From positions 166,283-230,282 of the forward strand of contig NZ_FNLD01000004.1 of assembly GCF_900104085.1 (NCBI RefSeq): 64,000 nt of DNA, read 5' to 3'. The notes under the pieces are model-generated. The model saw only the letters and a program-made list of their open reading frames with translations. It ran no database searches and had not been told where the DNA came from. The number at the start of each line of letters is the position of its first letter. The first letter of the stretch is position 1. This DNA comes from Pseudoxanthomonas sp. CF125 (GTDB lineage: Bacteria > Pseudomonadota > Gammaproteobacteria > Xanthomonadales > Xanthomonadaceae). Below, piece by piece: positions 53,709-63,400 of this stretch. The position numbers and the translations under genes are program-made.

Positions 53709-54946
53709 AGCCTGTTTCCACCCGCCGCCTCACCTGGCTGCTCGCCGGCTTGTCCATGCTGGGCCCGTTCTGCATCGACACCATCTTCCCGGCGTTCCTG
53801 CAAATGGGCGCGCAGCTCAACGTGGGCCCGCTGGCCATCCAGCAGACCATCAGCGTCTACCTGATCGCCTATGCGGCCATGAGCATCGTGCACGGGCCGT
53901 TGTCCGATGCCATCGGCCGGCGTTCGGTGATCATCGGCGGCATGGTCGTGTTTACCCTGGCATCGGTCGGTTGCGCCCTGGCCAAGGATCTGCCGACGCT
54001 GCTGGTGTTCCGCGCCCTGCAGGGCCTGTCGGCGGGCGCGGGGCAGATCGTGGGGCGTGCGGCCATCCGCGATCTCTTCCACGGCGACGACGCACAGCGG
54101 CTGATGAGCCAGGTGTCGATGCTGTTCGGCATCGCGCCGGCCATCGCGCCCATCGTTGGCGGTTGGATACTCGGCTGGGGGCAGTGGCCGGTGATTTTCT
54201 GGTTCCTGACCGCGTTCTCGGCCGTGCTGCTACTGGCCACCTGGTTCTGGTTTCCCGAAACCAATCCGCCCGCGTCGCGTGCGCCGCTGGTGGCGCGCAG
54301 TCTGGTCCGCGATTACGCGGCGATTTTCCTCAACCCGCGTTTCCAGCGTCTGGCGGCGGCGGGTTCGTTCAACTTCGCCGGCATGTTCCTGTACATCGCT
54401 TCGGCGCCGGTGTTCGTGATGCAGCACCTGCATCTGGGCGAACGCGATTTCGCCTGGCTGTTCATCCCCACCATCGGCGGCATGGTGATGGGTTCTTTCC
54501 TGTCCGGGCGTGCGGCAGGGCGGATGCACGGCGACCGGTTGACCGCGATCGGGTTCGCGGTGGGCGGAATCGGCGCGGCCCTGCATATCGCCTACAGCGC
54601 CTTCGCCGATCCGTTCACCATTCCGTGGGCGGTGCTGCCGCTGTTCCTGACCGGCGTGGGCGTGGCGCTGGTGTTCCCCATCCTGACCCTGGCCATCCTG
54701 GACATGTATCCGCGTCACCGCGGCTCTTCTTCCTCTCTGCAGGCCTTCACCAGCCTGGTGGTGGCGGCGCTGGTGTCCGGCGCCATGTCGCCATGGCTCA
54801 GCCACAATCCTTTCCACCTGGCCCTGGGCAGCGCCTCGCTGACCCTGCTCGGCTGGACGTTCTGGCGCTGGGAGCGCAATGTCTGCAAACGGCTGCCGCC
54901 GTGCCCGCAGGAGATCGTGGCGGTGGAACCTCCCAACCAGCTTTGA
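53705..54946 (+). CDS. Bcr/CflA-type multidrug MFS transporter
   Basis: The 413-residue product has twelve membrane segments and the DHA1 Bcr/CflA features GPFCIDTIFPAFLQMGAQLN, SIVHGPLSDAIGRRSVIIGG and LVFRALQGLSAGAGQIVGRA. Related proteins export drugs or small peptides. The GTG start overlaps the 40-codon frame. A gap of 53 bases separates it from the next gene. Confidence 0.9.
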   Translation: MKPVSTRRLTWLLAGLSMLGPFCIDTIFPAFLQMGAQLNVGPLAIQQTISVYLIAYAAMSIVHGPLSDAIGRRSVIIGGMVVFTLASVGCALAKDLPTLLVFRALQGLSAGAGQIVGRAAIRDLFHGDDAQRLMSQVSMLFGIAPAIAPIVGGWILGWGQWPVIFWFLTAFSAVLLLATWFWFPETNPPASRAPLVARSLVRDYAAIFLNPRFQRLAAAGSFNFAGMFLYIASAPVFVMQHLHLGERDFAWLFIPTIGGMVMGSFLSGRAAGRMHGDRLTAIGFAVGGIGAALHIAYSAFADPFTIPWAVLPLFLTGVGVALVFPILTLAILDMYPRHRGSSSSLQAFTSLVVAALVSGAMSPWLSHNPFHLALGSASLTLLGWTFWRWERNVCKRLPPCPQEIVAVEPPNQL

Positions 54947-54999
54947 CGCAACTTCACATCGTCGTCGTACTTATCCTTCATTTTTCTGCGGACGGACCC

Positions 55000-55386
55000 A
55001 TGTCGATCAACTCCAAAGCCGGGCGCGAGGCGAAGAAACGCAACGCCGCCAAAGCGGACTCCGGCCGGCCCGCGGGGCCGCCGATAGAACCGCACGCCGA
55101 GCTGCGCGACCAGCAAGGCCGGCTGCTGGCGGGCATAGTGCGCCGCGACGGCGAATGGGTGCTGGGTATGGGCGGAAAGATCGCGGGCACTTCGGAAAGC
55201 GCTGCGCACATGCTGGCGATGATCAAGCGCGCCGCGCGATTGCATGAAGCGCACGGCACGCCGGTGCGTTTGAAGTATTCCGACTCGTTGAAGGAGGCTG
55301 CGTTGAGCGAAGCGGCGGCGCTTGGCGGCAGTTTCGAGGAATTCGAAGCGCGGCTGGAATCGAGCATGGCGGCCGCCAAACCCTGA
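55000..55386 (+). CDS. Conserved hypothetical protein
   Basis: The 128-residue product has a basic N terminus (SINSKAGREAKKRNAAKADS), then PHAELRDQQGRLLAGIVRRD, GEWVLGMGGKIAGTSESAAH and a helical end SFEEFEARLESSMAAAKP. It is probably cytosolic; the start rich in Lys/Arg could touch nucleic acid. Family not recognised. The long frame running into it from upstream is a shadow of the MFS gene. Confidence 0.72.
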   Translation: MSINSKAGREAKKRNAAKADSGRPAGPPIEPHAELRDQQGRLLAGIVRRDGEWVLGMGGKIAGTSESAAHMLAMIKRAARLHEAHGTPVRLKYSDSLKEAALSEAAALGGSFEEFEARLESSMAAAKP

Positions 55387-55434
55387 GTCGCGCATCGCAC
55401 GACCGCCTTTGCGGGCGGTCGGCGGGCATCGGGA

Positions 55435-57006
55435 TCAACGTTCCAGCAGGCGTCGCTCGCGTGCGCGCGGCGGCACTGCCTTGCCCGTCGGAGCCGCCGG
55501 TGCCGAGGCGGTGGCCGGAGTCGCGGCTGCCGCAGGACTGGTGGCGGGATGGGTCAAGGGGTGGGAGCCGTTCACGCGTATCGGAGTGGCCGATGGCGGC
55601 GACAGCCATTGGCTGATATTCGGGAAGACAACATCAAAACGCGAGTATTCATCGCGGTTATCGGTATCGGAAAGCGAGCCGCTGTTTTCACATGACGCGC
55701 GGCCCCTATACAGGCCTCCTCGCAGTCGATAGCCACCCGGGTCTGTGGTGAACAGACCCGAGCCGCTACTGCCGCCCTCGGTAGTGCCACTCAGCCAGCC
55801 CACTGTGATCAGATTGGAGTTGCTGGAGATCTGCTGGCCCAGCGACACCTTCTTGGCATCGCCGCTCGGGTGATGGATGCCGATGATGCTGCTGGAGGCG
55901 GCAAGCGCAGCCGAATCCCAGCCAGCGAATTCGGAGCCAGCAGGCGGGGCATTCTTGAGCCGCAACAGCATTGCGTCGGTATTGGCATTGGAATAGAGGT
56001 AGTCCGAACCGCCGGCCAGCAACACTTTGGCGGCCTGGACGCCGCTACCGCATGAAGTCGCTTCGTATTTCCAGTACGTGTTGAGGGTACTGGCGACAGT
56101 CTGGAAATTCTGCACCGGGACTCCATCCGAACCTCCCGCGAAACAGTGGTTGGCCGAATAGAAATACGGGATCTGGGTAGCGGCCACCGTATCGGCCAGC
56201 AGCGTGCCGGTGCAGATGTAGCTTACGCCGGTGCTGTAGGTGAACAGCATGTGCGCGACTGCGTTCTTGGCGCTGACGAAGTTGGGCCCCAGTTCGGCGA
56301 CGCGGCAAGCGGTATCCACGTTGCAGCTGCCCGATTCGCCGATCTTCTCGATGATCTTGAAATCGTTGCGGCTGTTGGCGAGCAGATGGGAAAGTTCAGG
56401 CGCCTGCATTTTCACCGAGTTGCGCGAAGCGCTCGCCGGCAGGTAGAGCTCGATGATCTGCCGTTCGCCATCGGTACCGGGTGTCCAGAAGATTCCGCGC
56501 GCATCGGTGAGCTTCCGGATTTCAGCGCCGGTCATCATCGACACGATGCGTGAAGGCTCATCCGAGCCGGCGAAACGCAGCTCCGCACGCGGATCCAGCG
56601 CATTCGTCTGCAGGCCCACGCGTATGCCCAGCGCGACGGGCGAACCGATTTCGATGCGGGCCACCGAACTTCCGTCGCGCATCGAGACCCACTTCAACGC
56701 GGGCAGCTTCGTGGCTACGCCTTCGCTGGAAGCGGTGCGGCCAATGCCGACCTGGGCGGGCTTTATGCGCCGGGATTGGTTGTACTGCTGGACCTTCAGG
56801 ATCCGCGACACCGCGACTTCCCGATATTGCAGGCGAGTAGTCGATTGTGAGGGGAAGGCCTCGTTGCGCCATTTCGGCGCCAGCAGCACGGGAGCGGTTT
56901 TGCTGCGCTCGCTGGGCGCGCTTTGCGCGGCGAATGCGGCCGATGATGGAATCGCCATCGCCATCGCCAGTGCGCATGCAACGACAGGAAAAAGGTTCGA
57001 TTTCAT
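55435..57006 (-). CDS. Secreted lysyl-endopeptidase-like serine protease
   Basis: The 523-residue product has a signal peptide (MKSNLFPVVACALAMAMAIP, then SSAAFAAQ), a propeptide-like region to about 225, and an S1 trypsin-fold domain. The triad is His287 in YSANHCFAGG, Asp344 in NANTDAMLLRL and Ser414 in EGGSSGSGLF. Cysteines pair as in Achromobacter/Lysobacter protease I (lysyl endopeptidase), to which GVSYICTGTLLADT and WKYEATSCG also point. The C terminus after 470 is Ala/Pro-rich and unlike the family. Specificity for lysine is likely but not proven here. Confidence 0.87.
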   Translation of the reverse strand: MKSNLFPVVACALAMAMAIPSSAAFAAQSAPSERSKTAPVLLAPKWRNEAFPSQSTTRLQYREVAVSRILKVQQYNQSRRIKPAQVGIGRTASSEGVATKLPALKWVSMRDGSSVARIEIGSPVALGIRVGLQTNALDPRAELRFAGSDEPSRIVSMMTGAEIRKLTDARGIFWTPGTDGERQIIELYLPASASRNSVKMQAPELSHLLANSRNDFKIIEKIGESGSCNVDTACRVAELGPNFVSAKNAVAHMLFTYSTGVSYICTGTLLADTVAATQIPYFYSANHCFAGGSDGVPVQNFQTVASTLNTYWKYEATSCGSGVQAAKVLLAGGSDYLYSNANTDAMLLRLKNAPPAGSEFAGWDSAALAASSSIIGIHHPSGDAKKVSLGQQISSNSNLITVGWLSGTTEGGSSGSGLFTTDPGGYRLRGGLYRGRASCENSGSLSDTDNRDEYSRFDVVFPNISQWLSPPSATPIRVNGSHPLTHPATSPAAAATPATASAPAAPTGKAVPPRARERRLLER

Positions 57007-57076
57007 CAGCAGGTTACTTCCAGCGGGAATATCGTGAGTCGTACAGGTGCGTACGTAAATTTAACAGCTGCGGTCG

Positions 57077-57151
57077 GTAGGTCGGGGCTACGCCCCCGAC
57101 AAGCATAGATTGTAAGTGGCCGACGGCGTCGGGGGCGTAGCCCCGACCTAC
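57077..57151. repeat. Family A palindromic repeat abutting a stop codon
   Basis: GTAGGTCGGGGCTACGCCCC and its complement enclose CGACAAGCATAGATTGTAAG, then TGGCCGACGGC. The right end touches the stop codon of the M2 peptidase gene (57152). Confidence 0.85.
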
Positions 57152-59137
57152 TCAACCCTTGCCCGGGGTTGGCTTGGGTGCGGCCGTCACCGTTGCCGGC
57201 GCCGGCCAACCGCAAGTTTTGCCTTCGTTCTGCTGCTTCAGCCAGGTCTGCAGCGGCCCGAAATACTCCAGCACCGCGGCGGCATCAGCCTTGTCGCTGC
57301 CGGTCAGCTCCTTCAGCGTGGCCTGCCAGGGCTGGCTGGAGCCTTTTTCCAGCATCGACCAGAACTTCTGGCCCGCCACCTTGTTGCCGTAGAAGGTGCA
57401 CTCGTACAGCGGGCCCTTGTAGCCGGAGGCGTCGCACAGGCCCTTGTAGAACTGGAACTGCAGGATGTGCGAGAGGAAATAGCGGGTGTACGGGGTATTG
57501 CCCGGCACGTGGTACTTGGCGCCGGGGTCGAAGAAATCCTCGCCGCGCGGCGTCACCGGGGCCACGCCCTGGTACTTGGCCTTCAGTTCCCACCAGGCCT
57601 GGTTGTAGTGGTCGGGCTTGATGGAGCCGTCGAACACGCCCCAGCGCCAGCGGTCGATCATCAGGCCGAACGGCAGGAACGACACCTTGGCCAGGGCCAT
57701 GCGCATCTGCGAATTGATCAGCGCCTCGTTGCCTTGCTGCGGCGTGCCGACCATGCCGATCGAGTTGAGGTACTTGGGCGTCATCGCCAGCACCATGGTG
57801 TCGCCGATGGCCTCGTGGAAGCCGTCGTTGGCGCCGCTCTGGAACAGCGGCGGACGCTTGTTGTAGGCCAGGTAGTAATAAACGTGGCCAAGTTCGTGGT
57901 AGATGGTGGTGAAGTCTTCCTCGTTGGGCTTGATGCACATCTTGGTACGCACGTCGCCGGACAGGTTCATGTCCCAGGCGCTGGCGTGGCAGACCACGTC
58001 GCGGTCCAGCGGCTTGATGAACTGGGTCTTGGCCCAGTAGCTCTCCGGCAGCTTGGGCATGCCCAGGGAGGTGTAGAAATCCTGCGCGCGTTCGGTCATC
58101 TGCTTGGCCACGTCCAGCTGCGCGGCGCGTTCGGCGGCGAACTGCTTGTCGGTGGTCGGAGCGGCGCCGGCCTTGGCCAGTTCGCGTGCGTAGTCGGCCT
58201 GGTATTCCTTTTCCAGCGCACCGGTAATGTCCAGGCTGCCGGCGTCCTTGTAAGGCTCAAGCATGTCCCACAGATTGCCCCAGTCCTGCTGCCACATGTT
58301 GCCCATCAGGTGCGCCGGCAGCAGGCCGTTGACCTGGCCCTTGTCGTCGCCGTACTGGGCCTGCAGCTTGGTGCGCGTGTAGCAGTGCAGCTGTTCGTAC
58401 AGCGGCTTGACCTGTCCCCACAGGCGGTCGGTCTCGGCGGCGATTTCGACCGGCGTCATGTCGTAGCCGCTGCGCCACATTTCGCCGGTATCGGCGAAGC
58501 CCATCTCCTTGGCGCCTTCGTTGACCAGTTCGGTGAAGCGCGTGTAGTCCTTGCGCATCGGCTGGGCGATGGTGTGCCAGCCTTGCCAGGCGTCCAGCTG
58601 CTTGTCGTAGTCGCGGCTGCTGCGCAGCACGTCTTCCAGTTCGCCCAGCTGCCGGCACTGCTTGGCATCGCCTTCGCCGGTGCAGTAGGTGCCGGAGCCG
58701 TACATGCCCTCCATCTTGGTGGCGATCTGGGTCAGCTCGGCCAGCTTGGCCGGGTCCTTGGGCGCGGGCATGGCGGTCATCAGTTTCAGCAACTGGATGG
58801 CGCGCGCGGTTTCCGGGGACATCTTCTGGCCTTCGAACTTTTTGGCCTGTTCGATCCAGCCGTTGAGCTGGGTCAGGTAGCGCTCGTTGGCCTTGGCGGC
58901 CAGCATCTGGGTGTCGTCGTTGATGTAGGTAGAAGACAGCCATTGCGCCGAGGAAATTTCGGGGTAGGACTTGCGGTATTCGTCGTTCACCCGGGCGATG
59001 AATTCGTCGGCCGTTTCGCCCTTGACCGCGGCAGGCGGCGCGGATGCGGCCGGTTCGGCGGGCTGCTTCTTGCAGGCGGAGAGCGAAATCACGCTGGCGC
59101 CGATGGCGAGCGCGAGCAGGAGGTGGCGTTGCTTCAC
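57152..59137 (-). CDS. M2-family dipeptidyl carboxypeptidase (ACE-like) lipoprotein
   Basis: The 661-residue product starts with GTG at 59137, where a lipoprotein signal begins (KQRHLLLALAIGASVISLSA, then CKKQP). The zinc motif HELGH is at 414-418, followed by DGFHEAIGDTMVLAM with the third ligand. The YHVPGNTPYTRYFLSHILQF stretch is also typical of M2 peptidases such as the ACE homologue XcACE of Xanthomonas. The enzyme removes C-terminal dipeptides, and the lipid anchor puts it in the periplasm or outer membrane. Longer frames upstream are not conserved. Confidence 0.93.
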   Translation of the reverse strand: MKQRHLLLALAIGASVISLSACKKQPAEPAASAPPAAVKGETADEFIARVNDEYRKSYPEISSAQWLSSTYINDDTQMLAAKANERYLTQLNGWIEQAKKFEGQKMSPETARAIQLLKLMTAMPAPKDPAKLAELTQIATKMEGMYGSGTYCTGEGDAKQCRQLGELEDVLRSSRDYDKQLDAWQGWHTIAQPMRKDYTRFTELVNEGAKEMGFADTGEMWRSGYDMTPVEIAAETDRLWGQVKPLYEQLHCYTRTKLQAQYGDDKGQVNGLLPAHLMGNMWQQDWGNLWDMLEPYKDAGSLDITGALEKEYQADYARELAKAGAAPTTDKQFAAERAAQLDVAKQMTERAQDFYTSLGMPKLPESYWAKTQFIKPLDRDVVCHASAWDMNLSGDVRTKMCIKPNEEDFTTIYHELGHVYYYLAYNKRPPLFQSGANDGFHEAIGDTMVLAMTPKYLNSIGMVGTPQQGNEALINSQMRMALAKVSFLPFGLMIDRWRWGVFDGSIKPDHYNQAWWELKAKYQGVAPVTPRGEDFFDPGAKYHVPGNTPYTRYFLSHILQFQFYKGLCDASGYKGPLYECTFYGNKVAGQKFWSMLEKGSSQPWQATLKELTGSDKADAAAVLEYFGPLQTWLKQQNEGKTCGWPAPATVTAAPKPTPGKG

Positions 59138-60449
59138 GGGAAGTCCTTGGCGGAGCTGCGGCAGGCGCAGGAACCCGAAGGCTAGAGGGGTGCGGCATTT
59201 CCTGCAAGCTTGCCGCTGCCTTGGCTGGAACCGGTGCAAGCGGGGTGGTTCGGCCGGTTTTGCCGGATGTCGAGCGATGTCGGGAACGAACGCCGCACCG
59301 ATAGCGCTCGCATGCAACGTTGGATCCCGGTGCCACAGTCGGTCGCTACGGCATCGAAACCAGCGTCCGCGACATCCTCCATGCGCTCCCGTATCCATGC
59401 CCATCAGTCCGTGGCAGATGGCGGAGGGGCCTGGATCGCAATTCATAAGTCTGTGGCTTGTAGGCCGAAGGTCGTAGGAGCGACGTGAGTCGCGAAACCG
59501 AGCGCAGGGTTTCGCGACTCACGTCGCTCCTACGGCGCATTCGTTGCGCGCATTCCATTTTTTATGCCTGCGATTCCGCGGACGAAATTCGTTGCCACAA
59601 GAATCCGTCATTTCGTGTTTTTTTATTTGTCTTGTTTTGTTGTGACGCAATGCATTTTTCTTGCAAATGTGAGATGGAAATTTTTGGTGAGTTTTAGCCA
59701 GCTTCAGTGCGTGTAATGCCTCTGGCCTTGTGACTACAGTGCGTGGCGACGGCTCTGCGGTCTATCCGCAATTCTTTTTTACCGATCAGGAAGAGAACGG
59801 ATTTATTTTTGTGAATCTTTCTGCCATGCCAAATGTGATCTGAGTAGCTATATCTCGTGGCTTTAATCTTTGTGAGCGCGCGCGGACAGCTCCAAAATCG
59901 AATCATGGTTTTGGCGATGGACAATACGAAAGCAGAACGCAACCCGGCCGCCGAAACTGAACCTGTGCGAGTGATGGTTGCAGACACAACTTCTGCTTAC
60001 GGCTGCAATGCCGGATGCGTCCTGCCGCTATTCGCTGACAAAAGTCACGGAATAGAAACACACCTGCCGTGTCCAGCCCGGCAACTGGAAATGCATTCGG
60101 CGTGGATGCGCGACCACAAGTCCTTCCTACCCCTGACCGATAGATACGGTGCCGTACCTATGCGTCCTGCGGGCCGGGAAAGGGGAGCGGTTTAGGCATA
60201 GCCGACCAACTATGGATGGAGAAGCCGACATGGAGAGTTGTCACGTTCTAAAGACACGCGGTTACCGCCTCTGGGCGCTGATCGCTCTCTCGACTCTTAC
60301 GCGACGTGCCTATACGGCGCCAAGCGCCGGCTGGCGCGTGCGCCGCTTCGGCTATGGCTGGCGCGACCGTCATCGAAAGAGGTGCACAGGCAACGCTACG
60401 CTTTTCTGGCCCACCAACAACGCATTCGTTTGATAACAGGGGAAAACCA
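59138..60449. other. 1.3-kb region without a convincing gene before the adhesin
   Basis: Three parts can be told apart. From 59138 to about 59540 the DNA is GC-rich and ends with a family C palindrome (59474-59533). From about 59560 to 59870 it is AT-rich with T runs (TGTTTTTTTATTTGTCTTG region) and looks like a promoter or xenogeneic-silencing target. From 59870 to 60449 it is again GC-rich with only short frames and would be a long leader of the adhesin gene. No riboswitch class fits. Confidence 0.6.
59474..59533. repeat. Family C palindrome, 60 bases
   Basis: GTAGGAGCGACGTGAGTCGC, then GAAACC, pairs with GGTTTCGCGACTCACGTCGC, then TCCTAC, forming a hairpin of about 26 base pairs. Confidence 0.88.
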
Positions 60450-63400
60450 ATGAACAAGATCTATAGCCTGGTATGGAACCGCTCGCTGAAGCAGCTGGTG
60501 GTCGCGTCCGAACTGGCCACGCCGCGCGGCAAGGCGTCCGGCGGGAAGAAGGCTTCGCACTCGACGCAGAAGTCGACGCTCCAGGTGGGCTTGGTGTTGC
60601 TGGCGATAAGCGGGATGGGGTGGACCTCGTCGGCGCAGGCGCAGGCGACCTGCGTTCCGGCGCCGTACTATCAATACAGCGGCAGCTCGACCTGCGCGGG
60701 TCAGGAGGCCCAGGCGACTGCAGGCGGAACCACTGCCATAGGTTTTAGGGCCATCAGTTCGGGGCTGAATGCCACGACTCTCGGCTACCAGGCCCTTGGC
60801 TCAGGCGTCAACTCTATTTATGTGGGTGCGCGCACCAGTGGAACCGGAGCGTCCGGAGAGTCGGCGATTGCTATCGGTACGGATGTCAACGCCGGCGGCG
60901 CGGGAGCCATCGCTGTCGGCGTGCAGTCGACAGCAGGTGGACTTAGGGGCGTTGCCGTGGGCTCGCAAGCCAACGCCGCTGTCAGCTATGCGACAGCAAT
61001 CGGTGGGGGTGGCGTCAGCGCAGCAACAGCCACACGGGCCACCGGCGTCGGTTCGACGGCTATCGGTGGCAATGCCACCAGTGGCGCTTTTGCATCGGGC
61101 GTTGACGCCATCGCCATTGGCGGTCAATCCGTCTCCTCGACGCAATACTCGGTGGCTATCGGTTTGAATGCGGCAGCCTCAGGCACTGGCGGTGCAATTG
61201 CGATAGGTGGCGGCACCGTCTCAAACAATATCAATACGATCGCGCTGGGAGTCAGCTCCACCGCTACCGGAGCTGGCGCAAGTGCGTTGGGCACCGGTTC
61301 CCAAGCTTCGGGAGGAAACTCCACCGCGGTCGGTGTCAGTGCCACGGCCAGCAACAACTACGCGTTTGCCAGCGGCTGGGGGTCCATCGCCAGCGGAGCC
61401 AACAGCACGGCGTTGGGGCGTGAGGCCAACGCGTCCGCGACGGATGCCATCGCCATAGGACATTTGGCGGAGGCAAGCGACGCCGCAACCACCGCCGTAG
61501 GGAACGGCGCTCGGGCCTTGGGGAATAGTTCGCTCGCGCTCGGAGCGCAAGCGGTCGCTGTCGGGACCAGCACAGTTGCGGTCGGCCAAGGTTCCGGTGC
61601 GGGCTCGACGATCGCCAATACGGGTTCGATCGCAGTGGGTGTTGCCGCCGGAGCGCTGGTTACAGGCGCGCAGAACACCGCCATCGGCGGTGGCATTGCC
61701 AGCGTGCAGCGGGGCGCGGGCTCAGGCGTCACCGGAACGCGCAACGTCGCACTCGGCGTAGGCGACGGCACGGTCGCCTACGATGCCACCTTGGACGCGG
61801 CGGCGGGCAGCCTGGTAAGCGGCGACGACAATATCGCCATCGGCACCAACGCGGGCATCGGCGTCGCGGCCGACGCAACGACGTCGATCGGCGTGAACGC
61901 GAATGCGAGCGTGGGCAACGCGATCGCCATCGGTACCCTGGCGAGCGCTTCCGCACTGGATGCCGTCGCGCAAGGCAGCAGCGCCAGCGCAGCCGGCCGG
62001 AACGCCGTCGCCATCGGCTTCCAGGCGGTCGCATCCACGATCAACTCGGTCTATCTGGGTGCGCGCACCGGAGTAGGAACGGGTGCGCTCGCGGAGGGCG
62101 CCATCGCTATCGGCACGGATGTGACGTCATCGCAAGCCAATGCCATTGCGGCAGGAACGGCGAGCCGGGCGACCGGTATCAATGCACTCGCGTTGGGAAT
62201 CCAGGCTAATGCGGCTGCCGATAACGCAATCGCAGTGGGCGCCAACGCTGTCGCCAACTCGGCCGAAGCGGTGGCGATCGGCACCAATGCCACCGCCACC
62301 GGTGGCCGCGCGGTATCCATCGGTTCGGGCAACGTCGCCAGCGGCAATGGCGCTGTCGCCATCGGCGATCCCAACACCGCGACCGGCAACGGCGCGGTCG
62401 CTTCAGGCCTGGACAATACCGCCACCGGCAACGGTTCGGTGGCCATGGGCAACACCAATATGGTGGGTGGCGGCGGTCAGGCGGTGAGCACGCCGGGCAC
62501 CGCGGCGCAGGGCGCGGTCGGTATCGGTTACCAGAACACGGTGGTCGGGCAGGGCAGCGTGGCGATCGGCAGCACCAGCAGCGCGCTGGCGGCGGGCGCG
62601 GTGGCTTTCGGCGACACGGCTGTCGCCAACAATGCGGACGATGTGGCGCTGGGTTCGGGTTCGGTGACGGAGGTGGCCGTGGGCACGGCCAGCACGACGA
62701 TCGATGGCGTGACTTACAACTTCCAGGGCATCAATCCGACCAGTACGGTCAGCGTGGGTGCGGTAGGCGCCGAGCGTACGATCACCAACGTGGCGGCCGG
62801 CCGGATCTCCGGCTCCTCGACCGACGCTATCAATGGTTCGCAGCTGTTCGCGACCAACCAGTCGATCGAGAACCTCAGCAACGAGGTCGATGCGAACGCC
62901 ATCCACTACTTCAGCGTCAACGACAACGGCGTGGTCGGCGGCAATTACAACAATGACGGCGCCACCGGGCGGAATTCCATCGCGATCGGACCGAATGCGC
63001 TTTCCGCCCAGCACAACGGCATCGTTATCGGCAACAATGCGTCCAACGAAAACGCGACAACCACGATCGACGGCTCGATCGCCATCGGCGATTCGGCGCG
63101 GAACATCCTGAATAATTCGGTCGCGATCGGGCCGAACGCCCTCAACAGCGGCGGCAGCGGCGTCGCGATCGGCAGGAACACGGCCACCAATCAGTTCGGC
63201 ATCGCCATCGGCGCGGGCAACTCGATATCGCCAGGCGCCAGCGCAACGGGCGCGGGCGCGATCGCGATCGGTGCGGGAATCGGCGCAGGCAGCGCGGTCA
63301 CGGGCGCTTCGGCGGTTGCATCCGGGCGTCGTGCGATCGCCATCGGCCTGGATACGACTGCCAACTTCCTGCAATCGGTCGCGATGGGTTACAACGCGGA

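Noticed and set aside
57116..59185. 689-codon open frame opposite the M2 peptidase gene
   Set aside because: Repetitive Val/Gly/Leu/His composition; the opposite strand has the zinc motif and lipoprotein signal of a real gene.
60360..60430. GTGCACAGGCAACGC sequence before the adhesin, reminiscent of a cyclic di-GMP-I riboswitch
   Set aside because: The order of motifs is wrong and the second conserved block GGACGCAAAGCC is missing.
61221..63374. Minus-strand frames opposite the adhesin, Ala/Pro- or Asp/Arg-rich
   Set aside because: They mirror the repetitive AIG head repeats on the plus strand and have no features of their own.
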